From Massilia psychrophila (GTDB lineage Bacteria > Pseudomonadota > Gammaproteobacteria > Burkholderiales > Burkholderiaceae_D), in the NCBI RefSeq assembly GCF_002760665.1, contig NZ_PDOB01000035.1:1-44181 (forward strand): a DNA stretch of 44,181 nt, given 5' to 3'. Position 1 is the first letter of the stretch; each line of letters opens with the position of its first letter. A program made the position numbers and the translations under genes. Below the pieces are notes generated by a model, which saw only the letters and a program-made list of their open reading frames with translations, was not told the origin of the DNA and did no database searches. This document shows positions 32,824-41,249 of the stretch, piece after piece.

Positions 32824-34236
32824 TCAACACGTTGTCGACTTCGAATGGCTCGCGTCCGCGGTTGCTGAGCCTGAGCGCGAACCCGCCCTGGGGAGCTCGG
32901 TGACGAACGCGCAGCCCTTGCCTCCCAGGCCAGGCGCCAGCCGTACCGTGCCTTTCATCCGCGCCGCCGCCTGCCTGACGATTGCCAGGCCCAGTCCCGA
33001 ACCGGGCGCGTCAATTCCGCTGCCGCGCCGGAACCGCTCGAAAACCTCGCTGTGCTGCGCCGGCGCGATGCCGGGCCCGTCGTCGGCCACCGACAGCACA
33101 AGGATGTCACCGCGCACGCCAAGGCCAACCACCACCTGCGCGCCCTCGCCGGCATAGCTGATTGCATTGGCCAGCAGGTTTTGCACGATCGACTGCAGCG
33201 CCGGCACGTCGAGCGCGTGCATCAGCACGTCGGGCGAATCGAACGACAGTTCCACGCCGCGCGCCATCGCCGCCGGCGCCAGCAGCGCCAGTTCGTGGCG
33301 CACCGCCAGCGCGACGTCGACCAGGCGCGCTTCATGGGCCGGGGCGCTGTCGACTTGCGCCAGCGCCAGCAGTTGGTGGATCAGGCGCGAGGCGCGTTCG
33401 ATTGCGCGGTCCATGTCGCGCTCCGCGTCAAAGCGCGCTGGGCCGCCGGGCGTGGCCGCCAGCACCCGGGCCTGGGCCGAAATAACCGCCAGCGGCGTGC
33501 GCAGTTCGTGGGCGGCGTCCTGCACGAAGCCACGCTCGGTTTCGAGCTTGCCGCGCAACTGGGCCAGCAACCGGTCGATGGCGCCGGCCAGCGGCGTCAA
33601 TTCGGCATACACGGGATTGACGCCGAGCGGATGCAAATCGTCCGGCCCGCGGGCCGTGATCGCCTTCGACAGCTGGCGAAGCGGCCGCAAGCCGCGCGTC
33701 ACCGCCAGCCGGATCGCCACCAGCACCAGCACGAAGGAGACCAGCAGGTAGCTGCCCATGTCGCGGCTGATTTTCAACAACAGCAGCCCGGCGCCGGGCT
33801 TTTCCTCGCCGATGGTGACGAGCCAGCGCGCCGAGGCGGCGCGCACCACGCGCAATGTGCGGCCCTCATGCAGGGCTTCGGCCGCAGCTTGAGCAACCGG
33901 CGCCGCATCGGCCAGCAGCACCAGCACGCCGCCCTGGCGCTGGGCGCGCGGATTGCCGGGCATGGTCACCGACCCGGTCGATGGATTCAGGATTGCGCGC
34001 ACCGCCGCGGCGATCGCATGCGCCTCAGACGCACTGGCGGCGCCGTCGACCGCCGCCAGCAGCGTTTGCGCGCGGGCGCGCAGGCGGGCATCGACGCCGG
34101 CCTGGCCGGTGACCTGCCAGTAGATCGCCGCCAGGTTGAGCGCGAAAATGACGGCAAACGCCAGCAGCAGCGCCAGCACCACCCGCCGCGCCAATGTCGG
34201 CGGCGACGCTGTATTGCCTTTCACGCCGGCCCTCAT
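32824..34236 (-). CDS. Sensor histidine kinase (QseC/EnvZ-like)
   Basis: 470 aa. Two membrane helices (about 17-40 and 160-180) frame a periplasmic sensor region; then a HAMP-like segment, the H-box with H243 (AAHELRTPLAVISAQ), N-box LLANAISYA, and G boxes DDGPGIAP and GSGLGLAIV. The start overlaps the response regulator stop (ATGA, 34233-34236). The C-terminal 17 residues after ELPRAG are Ser/Ala/Thr-rich and look unusual. Presumably phosphorylates the paired regulator; stimulus unknown. Confidence 0.93.
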   Translation of the reverse strand: MRAGVKGNTASPPTLARRVVLALLLAFAVIFALNLAAIYWQVTGQAGVDARLRARAQTLLAAVDGAASASEAHAIAAAVRAILNPSTGSVTMPGNPRAQRQGGVLVLLADAAPVAQAAAEALHEGRTLRVVRAASARWLVTIGEEKPGAGLLLLKISRDMGSYLLVSFVLVLVAIRLAVTRGLRPLRQLSKAITARGPDDLHPLGVNPVYAELTPLAGAIDRLLAQLRGKLETERGFVQDAAHELRTPLAVISAQARVLAATPGGPARFDAERDMDRAIERASRLIHQLLALAQVDSAPAHEARLVDVALAVRHELALLAPAAMARGVELSFDSPDVLMHALDVPALQSIVQNLLANAISYAGEGAQVVVGLGVRGDILVLSVADDGPGIAPAQHSEVFERFRRGSGIDAPGSGLGLAIVRQAAARMKGTVRLAPGLGGKGCAFVTELPRAGSRSGSATADASHSKSTTC

Positions 34237-34898
34237 GCGACCAGCATGTAGCCGATGCCGTGCACGGTGCGGATGCGCTGGGCGCCGATCTTGCGCCGAA
34301 GGTTGGAGACGTGCACTTCGAGCGCGCCGAAGTCGATGGCGTCGCCGAGCGGCTCGAGGCGCTGCGCCAGCACGCCCTTCGGCACCACGCTGCCCGGCCC
34401 GCGCGCCAGTTCCAGCAGCAGGTGGAATTCGCGCGGCGACAACTCGAGCGCCCGTCCTTCGAGCCAGGCCAAGTAGCTGCGCGGCTCGATCTCGATGTCG
34501 CCGATGGCCCAGCGCTCGCTGGCCTGGCGGGCATGGCGGCGCAGCACCGCACGAATGCGCGCCACCAATTCGGCGGTGGCGAACGGCTTGATGAGAAAAT
34601 CGTCGGCGCCGCCATCGAGGCCGGCCAGGCGCTCGTCCAGGCTCGATCGCGCGGTGATGATCACGACCGGCAGCGCGACGCCGGCGCGGCGCCAGCGCGC
34701 CAGCAGCTCGAGCCCGCTGCCGTCGGGCAGCGAGACGTCGAGCAGCGCGCAGTCATAGACGTTATCGGTATCGTTGCCGAACCCGCCCGGCGCGTCGGCC
34801 ACCCGGCGCAGCCATTCGCTGCTGATGCCCTCGGCCCTGAGCGCCTGTTGCAACGCGGTGCCGAGGTCAAGGTCGTCTTCGATGATCAGTATGTGCAT
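34233..34898 (-). CDS. OmpR-family response regulator
   Basis: 221 aa. Receiver domain with acidic pocket DD (8-9), phospho-acceptor D54 in DCALLDVSLPDGSG, T in IITARSS and K in LIKPF; a winged-helix output domain fills residues 125-221 (SPREFHLLLELARGPG, HGIGYMLVA). Start ATG 34898 chosen over an upstream in-frame codon because it begins at MHILIIEDD as in the family. Upstream gene of the pair with the histidine kinase. QseB/PmrA-like by layout; gene name not assigned. Confidence 0.93.
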   Translation of the reverse strand: MHILIIEDDLDLGTALQQALRAEGISSEWLRRVADAPGGFGNDTDNVYDCALLDVSLPDGSGLELLARWRRAGVALPVVIITARSSLDERLAGLDGGADDFLIKPFATAELVARIRAVLRRHARQASERWAIGDIEIEPRSYLAWLEGRALELSPREFHLLLELARGPGSVVPKGVLAQRLEPLGDAIDFGALEVHVSNLRRKIGAQRIRTVHGIGYMLVA

Positions 34899-35005
34899 GC
34901 GGCAAGTATATCGGGTCCGACCTTGGGTTAAGCCAAAGGTACGCTTACCTACAATTGGCGGTTCCGGCGGCATACGCGGCCGGACCTCGACTACCAGGGG
35001 CCGCC

Positions 35006-35686
35006 ATGCAACTGCTTACGATTGACTTCATCACCACGCACTTCGCCACCCTGCACTTGCTGAACATCGGCTTTCATGTCGGCTCGGGCGTTGCCGCCAT
35101 TGCGCTCGGCTTCGTCATCCTGGCCACCACCAAGGGCACCGAACGGCACCGCCGCCGCGGGCGCCGCTTCGGCTATCTGACCTTGGCCGTGTGCGCGTCG
35201 GCGGTGGCCGGCAACCTGCTGTTTCGCTTCATCCCGCTGTTTGCCATCCTGACCGTGCTGGTGCTGTACCAGTTCCTCGGCGCCTGGCGCGCGGTCGTCA
35301 CCCGGGCGAACGGTCCCAGCCTAGTCGACGCCGCCTTGAGTACTTGCGCCGCCACCGCCGGCTTCATCCTCGCGCCAGTGGTGAGCGCCGCCCCGGGAGG
35401 GTCGTCCGCCGTCGTCCATTCGAGCCTGGCGACGCTGGCCGTGGTGATCGGCTACGACATCGCGCGCTGGCTGTTTCCGCCGCACTGGCACGGCGTGCTG
35501 TGGCGTTATGAACACGTCTACAAGTCGGTCGCTTCGCTGTTCGCCATGCTGTCGGCCGCCAGCGGCAATGCCATCCGCTTCGGCCAGCCGTACTCGCAAC
35601 TGCTGCCGTCGGCGCTCGGCATCGGCACTATCGCCTGGCTGCTGTGGCGTACCTGGCGCCGCCAGCAGCGGCGGGCAATCGCCTAA
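35006..35686 (+). CDS. Integral membrane protein (DUF2306-like)
   Basis: 226 aa with six to seven membrane helices. HLLNIGFHVGSGVAAIALGF, RRGRRFGYLTLAVCASAVAG and the WLFPPHWHGVLWRYEHVYKS loop are typical of small membrane proteins of the DUF2306 type. Start ATG 35006 lies in a divergent arrangement with the response regulator. No catalytic motif identified. It could be in the regulon of the two-component system (inference). Confidence 0.75.
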   Translation: MQLLTIDFITTHFATLHLLNIGFHVGSGVAAIALGFVILATTKGTERHRRRGRRFGYLTLAVCASAVAGNLLFRFIPLFAILTVLVLYQFLGAWRAVVTRANGPSLVDAALSTCAATAGFILAPVVSAAPGGSSAVVHSSLATLAVVIGYDIARWLFPPHWHGVLWRYEHVYKSVASLFAMLSAASGNAIRFGQPYSQLLPSALGIGTIAWLLWRTWRRQQRRAIA

Positions 35687-35689
35687 GCT

Positions 35690-35860
35690 CGCACAGAAAG
35701 ATGGCCGACAAGCCACCGCCGAGTTCTTTGCTGCCCTTGAAACCGAGGCGCGAACCGGCGCCCACTGCGCTGGTGACTTTCGTCAGCGATCCGTTCACGC
35801 CGCCGCCTTCCTGCACAATTGCGGTGTCGAGCAGGCCGTACACCGCGACCGCGCAACTGA
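35690..35860 (-). pseudogene. Gram-negative porin gene remnant (5' part)
   Basis: A stretch of about 55 codons reads VYGLLDTAIVQEGGGVNGSL, then GSRLGFKGSKELGGGLSAIF, the mature N-terminus of a 16-strand beta-barrel porin. The signal peptide is lost and the frame ends in unrelated residues after AIF. It lies between the membrane protein gene and the MFS transporter, and continues in the direction of the catabolic operon. Confidence 0.8.
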
Positions 35861-35870
35861 GGGACCACGA

Positions 35871-37178
35871 CTATTTGCGGTTGACCAGCCGCGCCGGTAC
35901 GGTGAACACCAGCAGGCTGCCGATCATGAGGCAGACAGCCAGCACAAGCACGCCGGCGTTGGTGCTGGCAGTGACGGTCTTGACGACGCCAAGCAGGTAA
36001 GGCGCGATCAGCCCGGAGATGCTCCCCACCGAGTTGGCAATCGCCAGGCCCGCCGCGGCAGCCGCACCGGTGAGGATCGAAGGCGGCAGCACAAAGAATT
36101 GGGAGATGGTCGACATGATGCCCATCGTCGCCAGCGTCAGGGCGAACATCGCGACCGCGGTATTGTCCGCATACGCCACACTCCATGCCAGGCCGATGGC
36201 GCCGGCAAGACCGGGCAGCGCCAGGTGCCAGCGGCGCTCGCCTTTGGCATCGGAACTGCGCCCGGTTAAAATCATGGCGCCGGTGGCGAAGGCGTACGGA
36301 ATCATCGTCAGCAGGCCGATATCGAGCGGGTCGGCCACGCCGCTGGCCTTGACGATCGACGGTAACCAGAAGCTCACCCCGTAGAGCCCCATCGTAAAGA
36401 ACAGGTAGATGAAGCTGAGCAGCCAGACCCATGGGTTGGTGAAGCCGTCGCGCAGTGAATGCTTCTTGCCGTGCTGGTCCTGCGTCAGGTCGCGTTCGAG
36501 GATGGATTTTTCACGTGCGGTCAGCCACTTGGCATCGGCCACTTTGTCGTCGAGATAAAAGTAGGCGGCGAAGCCGATCACGACTGTCGGGATGGCCTCG
36601 AGCAGGAACAGCCACTGCCACGATGCCAGGCCTTGCACCTGGTCCATCCGGGACATGATCCAGCCGGACACCGGGCCGCCGATGACGCCGGACATCGGGA
36701 TACCGGTCATGAACAGGGCCGTGACCTTGCCGCATTTCGAGGCCGGAAACCAGTAGGTGAGATATAAAATGATGGCCGGAATGAAGCCCGCTTCGGCCAC
36801 GCCCAAGGCAAAGCGCAGGATGTAGAAGCTGGTCGGCGAATTGACGAACATCATCGCCCCGGACACCATGCCCCAGGTGATCATGATGCGGGCGATCCAG
36901 CGGCGCGCGCCGACCTTCAGCATGATCAGGTTGCTCGGCACTTCGAACAAAACGTAACCGACGAAAAACACGCCAGCGCCGAGGCCGTAGACGGCATCGC
37001 TGAAACCGAGGTCGCTCATCATCTTGAGCTTGGCGAAGCCGACGTTGACGCGGTCCAGGTAGGCGCAGACGTAACAGATAAATAGAAACGGGATGAGCCG
37101 CCAGGTGACTTTCGAATAGGCGGTAGCGGTCTCGTCGGGCGTGATGGCGCCGTCGACCAACGTGGTTGGGCTGTACAT
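35871..37178 (-). CDS. MFS transporter, ACS family (phthalate/aromatic acid permease type)
   Basis: 435 aa, twelve membrane helices. Family markers: IPFLFICYVCAYLDRVNVGF in helix 1 with the D-R-x-N motif, VLFEVPSNLIMLKVGARRWI, and GVAEAGFIPAIILYL in helix 4. Start ATG 37178 with AGGAGA. Last gene of the Rieske oxygenase operon, with the aldolase gene 90 bp upstream. The family imports organic anions such as phthalate and hydroxybenzoates with protons; the context makes the island's aromatic acid the likely substrate. Confidence 0.93.
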   Translation of the reverse strand: MYSPTTLVDGAITPDETATAYSKVTWRLIPFLFICYVCAYLDRVNVGFAKLKMMSDLGFSDAVYGLGAGVFFVGYVLFEVPSNLIMLKVGARRWIARIMITWGMVSGAMMFVNSPTSFYILRFALGVAEAGFIPAIILYLTYWFPASKCGKVTALFMTGIPMSGVIGGPVSGWIMSRMDQVQGLASWQWLFLLEAIPTVVIGFAAYFYLDDKVADAKWLTAREKSILERDLTQDQHGKKHSLRDGFTNPWVWLLSFIYLFFTMGLYGVSFWLPSIVKASGVADPLDIGLLTMIPYAFATGAMILTGRSSDAKGERRWHLALPGLAGAIGLAWSVAYADNTAVAMFALTLATMGIMSTISQFFVLPPSILTGAAAAAGLAIANSVGSISGLIAPYLLGVVKTVTASTNAGVLVLAVCLMIGSLLVFTVPARLVNRK

Positions 37179-37268
37179 TGTTCGTCTCCTGATTATATTA
37201 AGAACCGCCACGTCGAGCGTTGTGTGGCTCGGAAGGCTGCCGGTGGCCGGCAGCCTGCAGCACTGCGT

Positions 37269-38123
37269 CTACTCGAACATGTCAGGCTGGGTTTTCGACA
37301 ACTGGCTCCAGATGGTCTGGAAATGCAGCCAGCCGATATATTCGCTGCCGACGTGGTCGCGGCTGTAGCGCGAACGGTCTGGCGACACGAGAGTCGGCTT
37401 GATACCGGTGGCTTCGACCAGCAACTGCTGCCGGCAGCAGCGCTCGAGCGCAATGAACCAGAACGCTGCCGATTCGATGCTGTGGCGACTGGCCGTCAGC
37501 AAGCCATGGTTCTGGTGAATTGCAGCTTTGACGTCCTTGAACCAGTCGCACACCGCCAGGCCAGCCTTTTCTTCCAGCGCCACCTGGCCGGCTTCGTCCT
37601 TGATGACGATATGGTCCTCAAAAAACGCCGCTGCATCCTGGCTGATCGGGTCGAGTGGCCGCCCTAATGACGCGAATGCAGTGCCGTAGACAGTGTGGGC
37701 GTGGCACATCGCCATGATGTCCGGGTGCGCTTCATGCACAGCGGCGTGCAGCACGAAGCCGGCGCGGTTGATGGCGTAATCGCCTTCGACAACCCGGCCC
37801 TGGTGGTCTGCCAGGATCAGGTTCGATACCTTAACCTGCGAAAAATGCACGCACATCGGGTTGGTCCAGTACAGCTCCGGATGCTCCGGGTCGCGTACCG
37901 TCAGGTGGCCGGCGAAACCATAGTCGAAGCCGTGCTGGTCGAAGGCGCGGCAAGCGGCCACCAGACGTTCCTTGCGGTGCTGGCGCTCCTCTTCGACCGT
38001 GTCGAAGGACGGGATGTCGGGGAAGATGACGCCCGGTTGTTTTGGATAGTAGAGCGAGCGCTTGGCATCGAGCTGCAGCGCGGTGGGTGCGGCAGTCGCC
38101 GCTTTGTTGACTGTGTCCAGCAT
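37269..38123 (-). CDS. Class II aldolase/adducin family protein, possible aromatic acid decarboxylase
   Basis: 284 aa. Zinc-site residues are visible as HAHTVYG (about 150) and HQNHG (about 216), the class II aldolase/adducin arrangement. YGFAGHLTVRDPEHP near residue 68 is the usual N-terminal strand. Start ATG 38123 with GAGGAG. In Gram-positive phthalate pathways the dihydroxyphthalate decarboxylase belongs to this family; beside a phthalate-type oxygenase here the same role is plausible (inference). Other possibilities are retro-aldol cleavage of a sugar or a side-chain lyase. Confidence 0.88.
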   Translation of the reverse strand: MLDTVNKAATAAPTALQLDAKRSLYYPKQPGVIFPDIPSFDTVEEERQHRKERLVAACRAFDQHGFDYGFAGHLTVRDPEHPELYWTNPMCVHFSQVKVSNLILADHQGRVVEGDYAINRAGFVLHAAVHEAHPDIMAMCHAHTVYGTAFASLGRPLDPISQDAAAFFEDHIVIKDEAGQVALEEKAGLAVCDWFKDVKAAIHQNHGLLTASRHSIESAAFWFIALERCCRQQLLVEATGIKPTLVSPDRSRYSRDHVGSEYIGWLHFQTIWSQLSKTQPDMFE

Positions 38124-38225
38124 GTGATACTCCTCGGTGAATGCGATTTCGGGAACCACAAGATGCGTGCTGCCGGCCCGGTGGCGAGCACACTGCCGGT
38201 CGGCTGGTGCAAGGTCAAAGGGATG

Positions 38226-39227
38226 CTACAGGTCGAGTACCAGCACGCCGCTCGTCGCGCGTGATACGCACGCGGTCAGCCATTGGCCGTGCTCTTCATC
38301 GCTGAGAATGTAATCGCGGTGATCGACGTCGCCGTCGAGATAGCGGATCTTGCAGGTCGCGCACAGCCCCGCTTCGCACGACGTCTCGATGGGGACGCCC
38401 GCCTGCGCGAGAACGGCGGCGATGCTGCGCTCTTCCGGCACTTCCAGCATGGCGCCGGTACTGGCGATTTTAACCATGAAGCTGCCGGCGGCCAGTGCAA
38501 CTGGCGCGCCGGCGGCCGGCTCCGGTGCCTTGAAGTGCTCGAAGTGAACCGTGCCGGCCGGCCAGTGGCTGACCGCCTCGGCGCAGGCCTTCATGAAGCC
38601 CGCCGGGCCGCAGTAAAACACATGCGTATCCGGCGCCGGAGCGCTGAGCAGGCCGATGATGTTCAGGCCATTGGCCGGATCGCCATGGTCGAAATGGAAG
38701 TGGAACTTGCCGTGCTCCCAGGTCGCATCGAGCTGCTCCTTGAAGGCGACACAGCCGGCATTGCGCGAACAGTAATGCATTTCGAACGGCACGCCCTCAG
38801 TCTCGAGCGCATGGGCCATCGACTTGAGTGGCGTCATGCCAATGCCGCCAGCCACGAGGATCACCTTTTTCGCTTCGGGCACCAGGGTGAAATTGTTGCG
38901 TGGGAGGCTAACGTTGACGATGTCCTGCACGTGCAGGCAATCGTGCAGGGCTATCGATCCGCCGCGGCCCTTTTCGTCGCGCAGCACCGCAATGACATAG
39001 CGGTGCCGCTCGGCCGGCGCGTTGCACAGCGAATACTGGCGCACGATCCCGTTCGGCAAATGGATATCGATATGGGCGCCGGCCGTGAACGCGGGAAGTT
39101 CGGCGCCGGCCGGATCGGCCAGTTCATACGAGTTGATGCCGTTCGCTTCGAAGCGGATCTGGCGCACCACCAGGGCCAACCCGGTCAGGGGCCGGCTGAT
39201 ACCGATAAAGTGTTGATTCATTTCCAT
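38226..39227 (-). CDS. Oxygenase reductase (phthalate dioxygenase reductase / VanB type)
   Basis: 333 aa. FMN-binding ferredoxin-NADP reductase-like domain first (RQYSLCNAP about 64-72, GGIGMTPLKSM about 122-132), then a C-terminal plant-type 2Fe-2S ferredoxin with CEAGLCATCKIRYLDG and a final Cys near CVSRATSG. This is the VanB/PDR class that feeds electrons from NAD(P)H to Rieske oxygenases. ATG 39227 with AGGAGA; 56 bp downstream of the oxygenase gene. The start might be two codons later at the second ATG. Confidence 0.95.
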   Translation of the reverse strand: MEMNQHFIGISRPLTGLALVVRQIRFEANGINSYELADPAGAELPAFTAGAHIDIHLPNGIVRQYSLCNAPAERHRYVIAVLRDEKGRGGSIALHDCLHVQDIVNVSLPRNNFTLVPEAKKVILVAGGIGMTPLKSMAHALETEGVPFEMHYCSRNAGCVAFKEQLDATWEHGKFHFHFDHGDPANGLNIIGLLSAPAPDTHVFYCGPAGFMKACAEAVSHWPAGTVHFEHFKAPEPAAGAPVALAAGSFMVKIASTGAMLEVPEERSIAAVLAQAGVPIETSCEAGLCATCKIRYLDGDVDHRDYILSDEEHGQWLTACVSRATSGVLVLDL

Positions 39228-39283
39228 GACTGTCTCCTGGTTACCCGGGTCAGCGCCAGGGTTGGTATGGCGCCTGCCGAGTT

Positions 39284-40813
39284 TCAGCTCCTGGTGGACT
39301 GCTCGAGCGCGTCGAAACGGTTGCGCACGAAGCTGTCGCGAGCATCGCCCTTGAGCGCGTCGCTCTCCGTCAGGATGGCGACGATCTGGCGCGCCACGTG
39401 GCGGCGCTGTTTCACTTCTTCTTCCAGGGTCGCCGCTTCCGGCACTTCCAGCACATTGCCGGTGCAGTAGCTGTTCGGCGCGGCGCTGTTTTCACGCAGC
39501 CAGGCAGCGAACTGCTCGGGGCCGGCAGCCTGGTTGGTGCCGCGGATCGCGTCGCGCAGCATCTTGCGGAACTGGAAGACGCCGGCGTCGAACTTGGTCG
39601 GATTTTCCAGCGCGTGAACGGCAATCGGGCGCTGGCTGATGATGGCTTCGTAATCGCCCGGCGCGTACTGGCAATCCTTGTAATTTTCGCGGGCACGGTG
39701 GTCCGACGGAATCGGTGGGTGGTCTTCGATCTTGTACTTGCCGAAGCGCTCGGGCCGGCGCATTGCCACTTGGCCTTCGAGGAAGTCGATCGATTCGTAA
39801 CCCACCATCGATTTATCGCCCACGCCGCGCGTGTCGATGCCCGGCCCCATCACGCGCCAACCAATCATCTTGGCATTGACGTCGTCAACCGGGACCGTCC
39901 AGCGCACGATGTGGAAACGGCTGAACAGCTTCTTGCTGGAACCGTCTTCCGACGTGTAGGCGTGCAGGCTCAGGTTCGGCAGCACCTGGTGTTGCACACG
40001 GATGAACAGGCGATCCTTGTTGACGCGGCGCGCACCGGCGCAGGCCAGGCCGCGACCTTGGTGGATGGGAACGAACACCATGTCCGGTGCCACTTCCATC
40101 GAGGCAGCGCCGACTTCGTCGAACGTGGTGCCCTGGTACTGGCCCTTGACGACGTTTTTGGCCGAGTGCAGTGCCGTCGGGTGGAAATTATCCGCCGCGT
40201 TGTCCTGCACCTGCATCCAGTTACAGTGCTGGAAATTGCTGTACGGGACCAGCTCATCGCCTTCCGCAACCGTAAAATTGCCTTCCCATTCAGGGAATGG
40301 TGGCTCTTCGTCCGGCGGGCCCATGTAGGCGAACACCAGACCGTTGCGCTCGAAGGCCTTGTAAGCGCCCTGCTTGATCGAACAGGCGTATTTTTCGCCT
40401 TCCTTTTCTTCACCCTTTGGAAACGGGACGTGCAGACAGGTGCCGTCGATGTCGAACACCATGCCGTGATAACAGCACTTGATGCCTTTTTCCTGGATCG
40501 CGCCGTACTCGAGCGATGCGCCGCGGTGCACGCAGTGCGCATGCAGCAGGCCGATGCGCCCGGAGCCGTCGCGGAACGCCACCAGCTCTTCACACAGGAT
40601 TTTCAGGAAATGCGGCGTATCCGTCAGTTCAGCCGACATACAGACGGGATGCCAGAAGCGGCGCATGTATTCGCCCATCGGCGTGCCCGGGCCGACTTCG
40701 GTCAGTTCGGGGTCATGGCCCGGAATCTTGTTCGTGTGATAGCCGCCGAACGGGATCAGCTTCTTGACGACAGGCGGATTGGCAAGTTCTGAGTTTTTGT
40801 CTCGGATGTTCAT
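39284..40813 (-). CDS. Rieske non-heme iron oxygenase, phthalate 4,5-dioxygenase-like
   Basis: 509 aa, the large subunit. Rieske centre: C-x-H in HCVHRGASLEYG and C-x2-H in KCCYHGMVFD (residues about 94-118). Catalytic iron facial triad: DNFHPTALH in residues about 205-220 (D, H, H). VGPGTPMGEYMRRFWHPVCM is typical of the phthalate dioxygenase subfamily. GAGGAGA precedes ATG 40813. Transcribed with its reductase, an aldolase-family protein and a transporter, divergent from the GntR regulator. The exact substrate (phthalate isomer or relative) cannot be told from sequence. Confidence 0.92.
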   Translation of the reverse strand: MNIRDKNSELANPPVVKKLIPFGGYHTNKIPGHDPELTEVGPGTPMGEYMRRFWHPVCMSAELTDTPHFLKILCEELVAFRDGSGRIGLLHAHCVHRGASLEYGAIQEKGIKCCYHGMVFDIDGTCLHVPFPKGEEKEGEKYACSIKQGAYKAFERNGLVFAYMGPPDEEPPFPEWEGNFTVAEGDELVPYSNFQHCNWMQVQDNAADNFHPTALHSAKNVVKGQYQGTTFDEVGAASMEVAPDMVFVPIHQGRGLACAGARRVNKDRLFIRVQHQVLPNLSLHAYTSEDGSSKKLFSRFHIVRWTVPVDDVNAKMIGWRVMGPGIDTRGVGDKSMVGYESIDFLEGQVAMRRPERFGKYKIEDHPPIPSDHRARENYKDCQYAPGDYEAIISQRPIAVHALENPTKFDAGVFQFRKMLRDAIRGTNQAAGPEQFAAWLRENSAAPNSYCTGNVLEVPEAATLEEEVKQRRHVARQIVAILTESDALKGDARDSFVRNRFDALEQSTRS

Positions 40814-40851
40814 GGTGTCTCCTCTACTTTCTGTGAATGTCTACTGAACTC

Positions 40852-40859
40852 TGTATACA
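40852..40859. promoter_or_regulatory. Palindromic GntR operator-like site TGTATACA upstream of Rieske gene
   Basis: TGTATACA lies about 40 bp ahead of the oxygenase start. Its core GTATAC recurs at 41156 and 41225 around the divergent GntR gene, suggesting a shared regulator. Confidence 0.55.
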
Positions 40860-40880
40860 AAGTATGTGAAAAAATGTATC

Positions 40881-40994
40881 TCAGTTCTTGCTGCGGTCCA
40901 CCAATTTGCCTTCGGCAATCCACGCCATCATCGCGCGCAGGTCAGCTCCGACCTTTTCAATCACATGATCCGCAGTCAGGCGGCGGCGGGCACC
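40881..40994 (-). pseudogene. ilvC: ilvC 3' end remnant (ketol-acid reductoisomerase)
   Basis: The minus strand reads [20 protein letters not shown] then [16 protein letters not shown] and a stop at 40881-40883, which matches the extreme C-terminus of bacterial KARI (LRAMMPWI...KLVD...KN). Beyond about 40994 the sequence diverges, so only about 36 codons survive. It sits in the intergenic region between the Rieske operon and its GntR regulator. Confidence 0.8.
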
Positions 40995-41144
40995 CAGGGT
41001 GGGAGCCCCGGCTTTGCTGTCAAGGATAAAACTTTTCGCCTATTCAGCGGTCCCGGTATCTTCAAGGCACTGGCGCATCGCCGCACGGGTATGGCCTGGC
41101 GCCTGGCCACAATCTTTATCGTAGAACACTTTCACTCGCCTATT

Positions 41145-41172
41145 TATCGTATTCTGTATACGGAGTACGATA
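41145..41172. promoter_or_regulatory. 28-bp imperfect palindrome, GntR operator candidate
   Basis: Outer arms TATCGTA / TACGATA are perfect; the centre is GTATAC. It lies about 78 bp before the GntR gene start, in an AT-rich promoter-like stretch. The same GTATAC core occurs at 41225-41230 and at 40853-40858. Confidence 0.7.
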
Positions 41173-41224
41173 ATAGTCAGTTTCATATGGAAGTCAAGCG
41201 CTTTTCTCGCTTTCTGATGCGATG

Positions 41225-41230
41225 GTATAC
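41225..41230. promoter_or_regulatory. Third GTATAC half-site near GntR start
   Basis: GGTATACTGTATTC overlaps the region 20-25 bp before the GntR start. It echoes the centre of the 41145 palindrome and could be an auxiliary or autoregulatory site. Confidence 0.45.
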
Positions 41231-41249
41231 TGTATTCACGGAGGTTCCC

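Noticed and set aside
39398-40792. Plus-strand open frame opposite the Rieske oxygenase gene
   Set aside because: Antisense shadow; the minus strand carries unmistakable Rieske and iron-site motifs.
40866-41249. N-terminal extension of the GntR regulator (long open frame)
   Set aside because: It runs antisense through the ilvC remnant and the operators; GGAGG at 41241-41244 marks the proper start at 41250.
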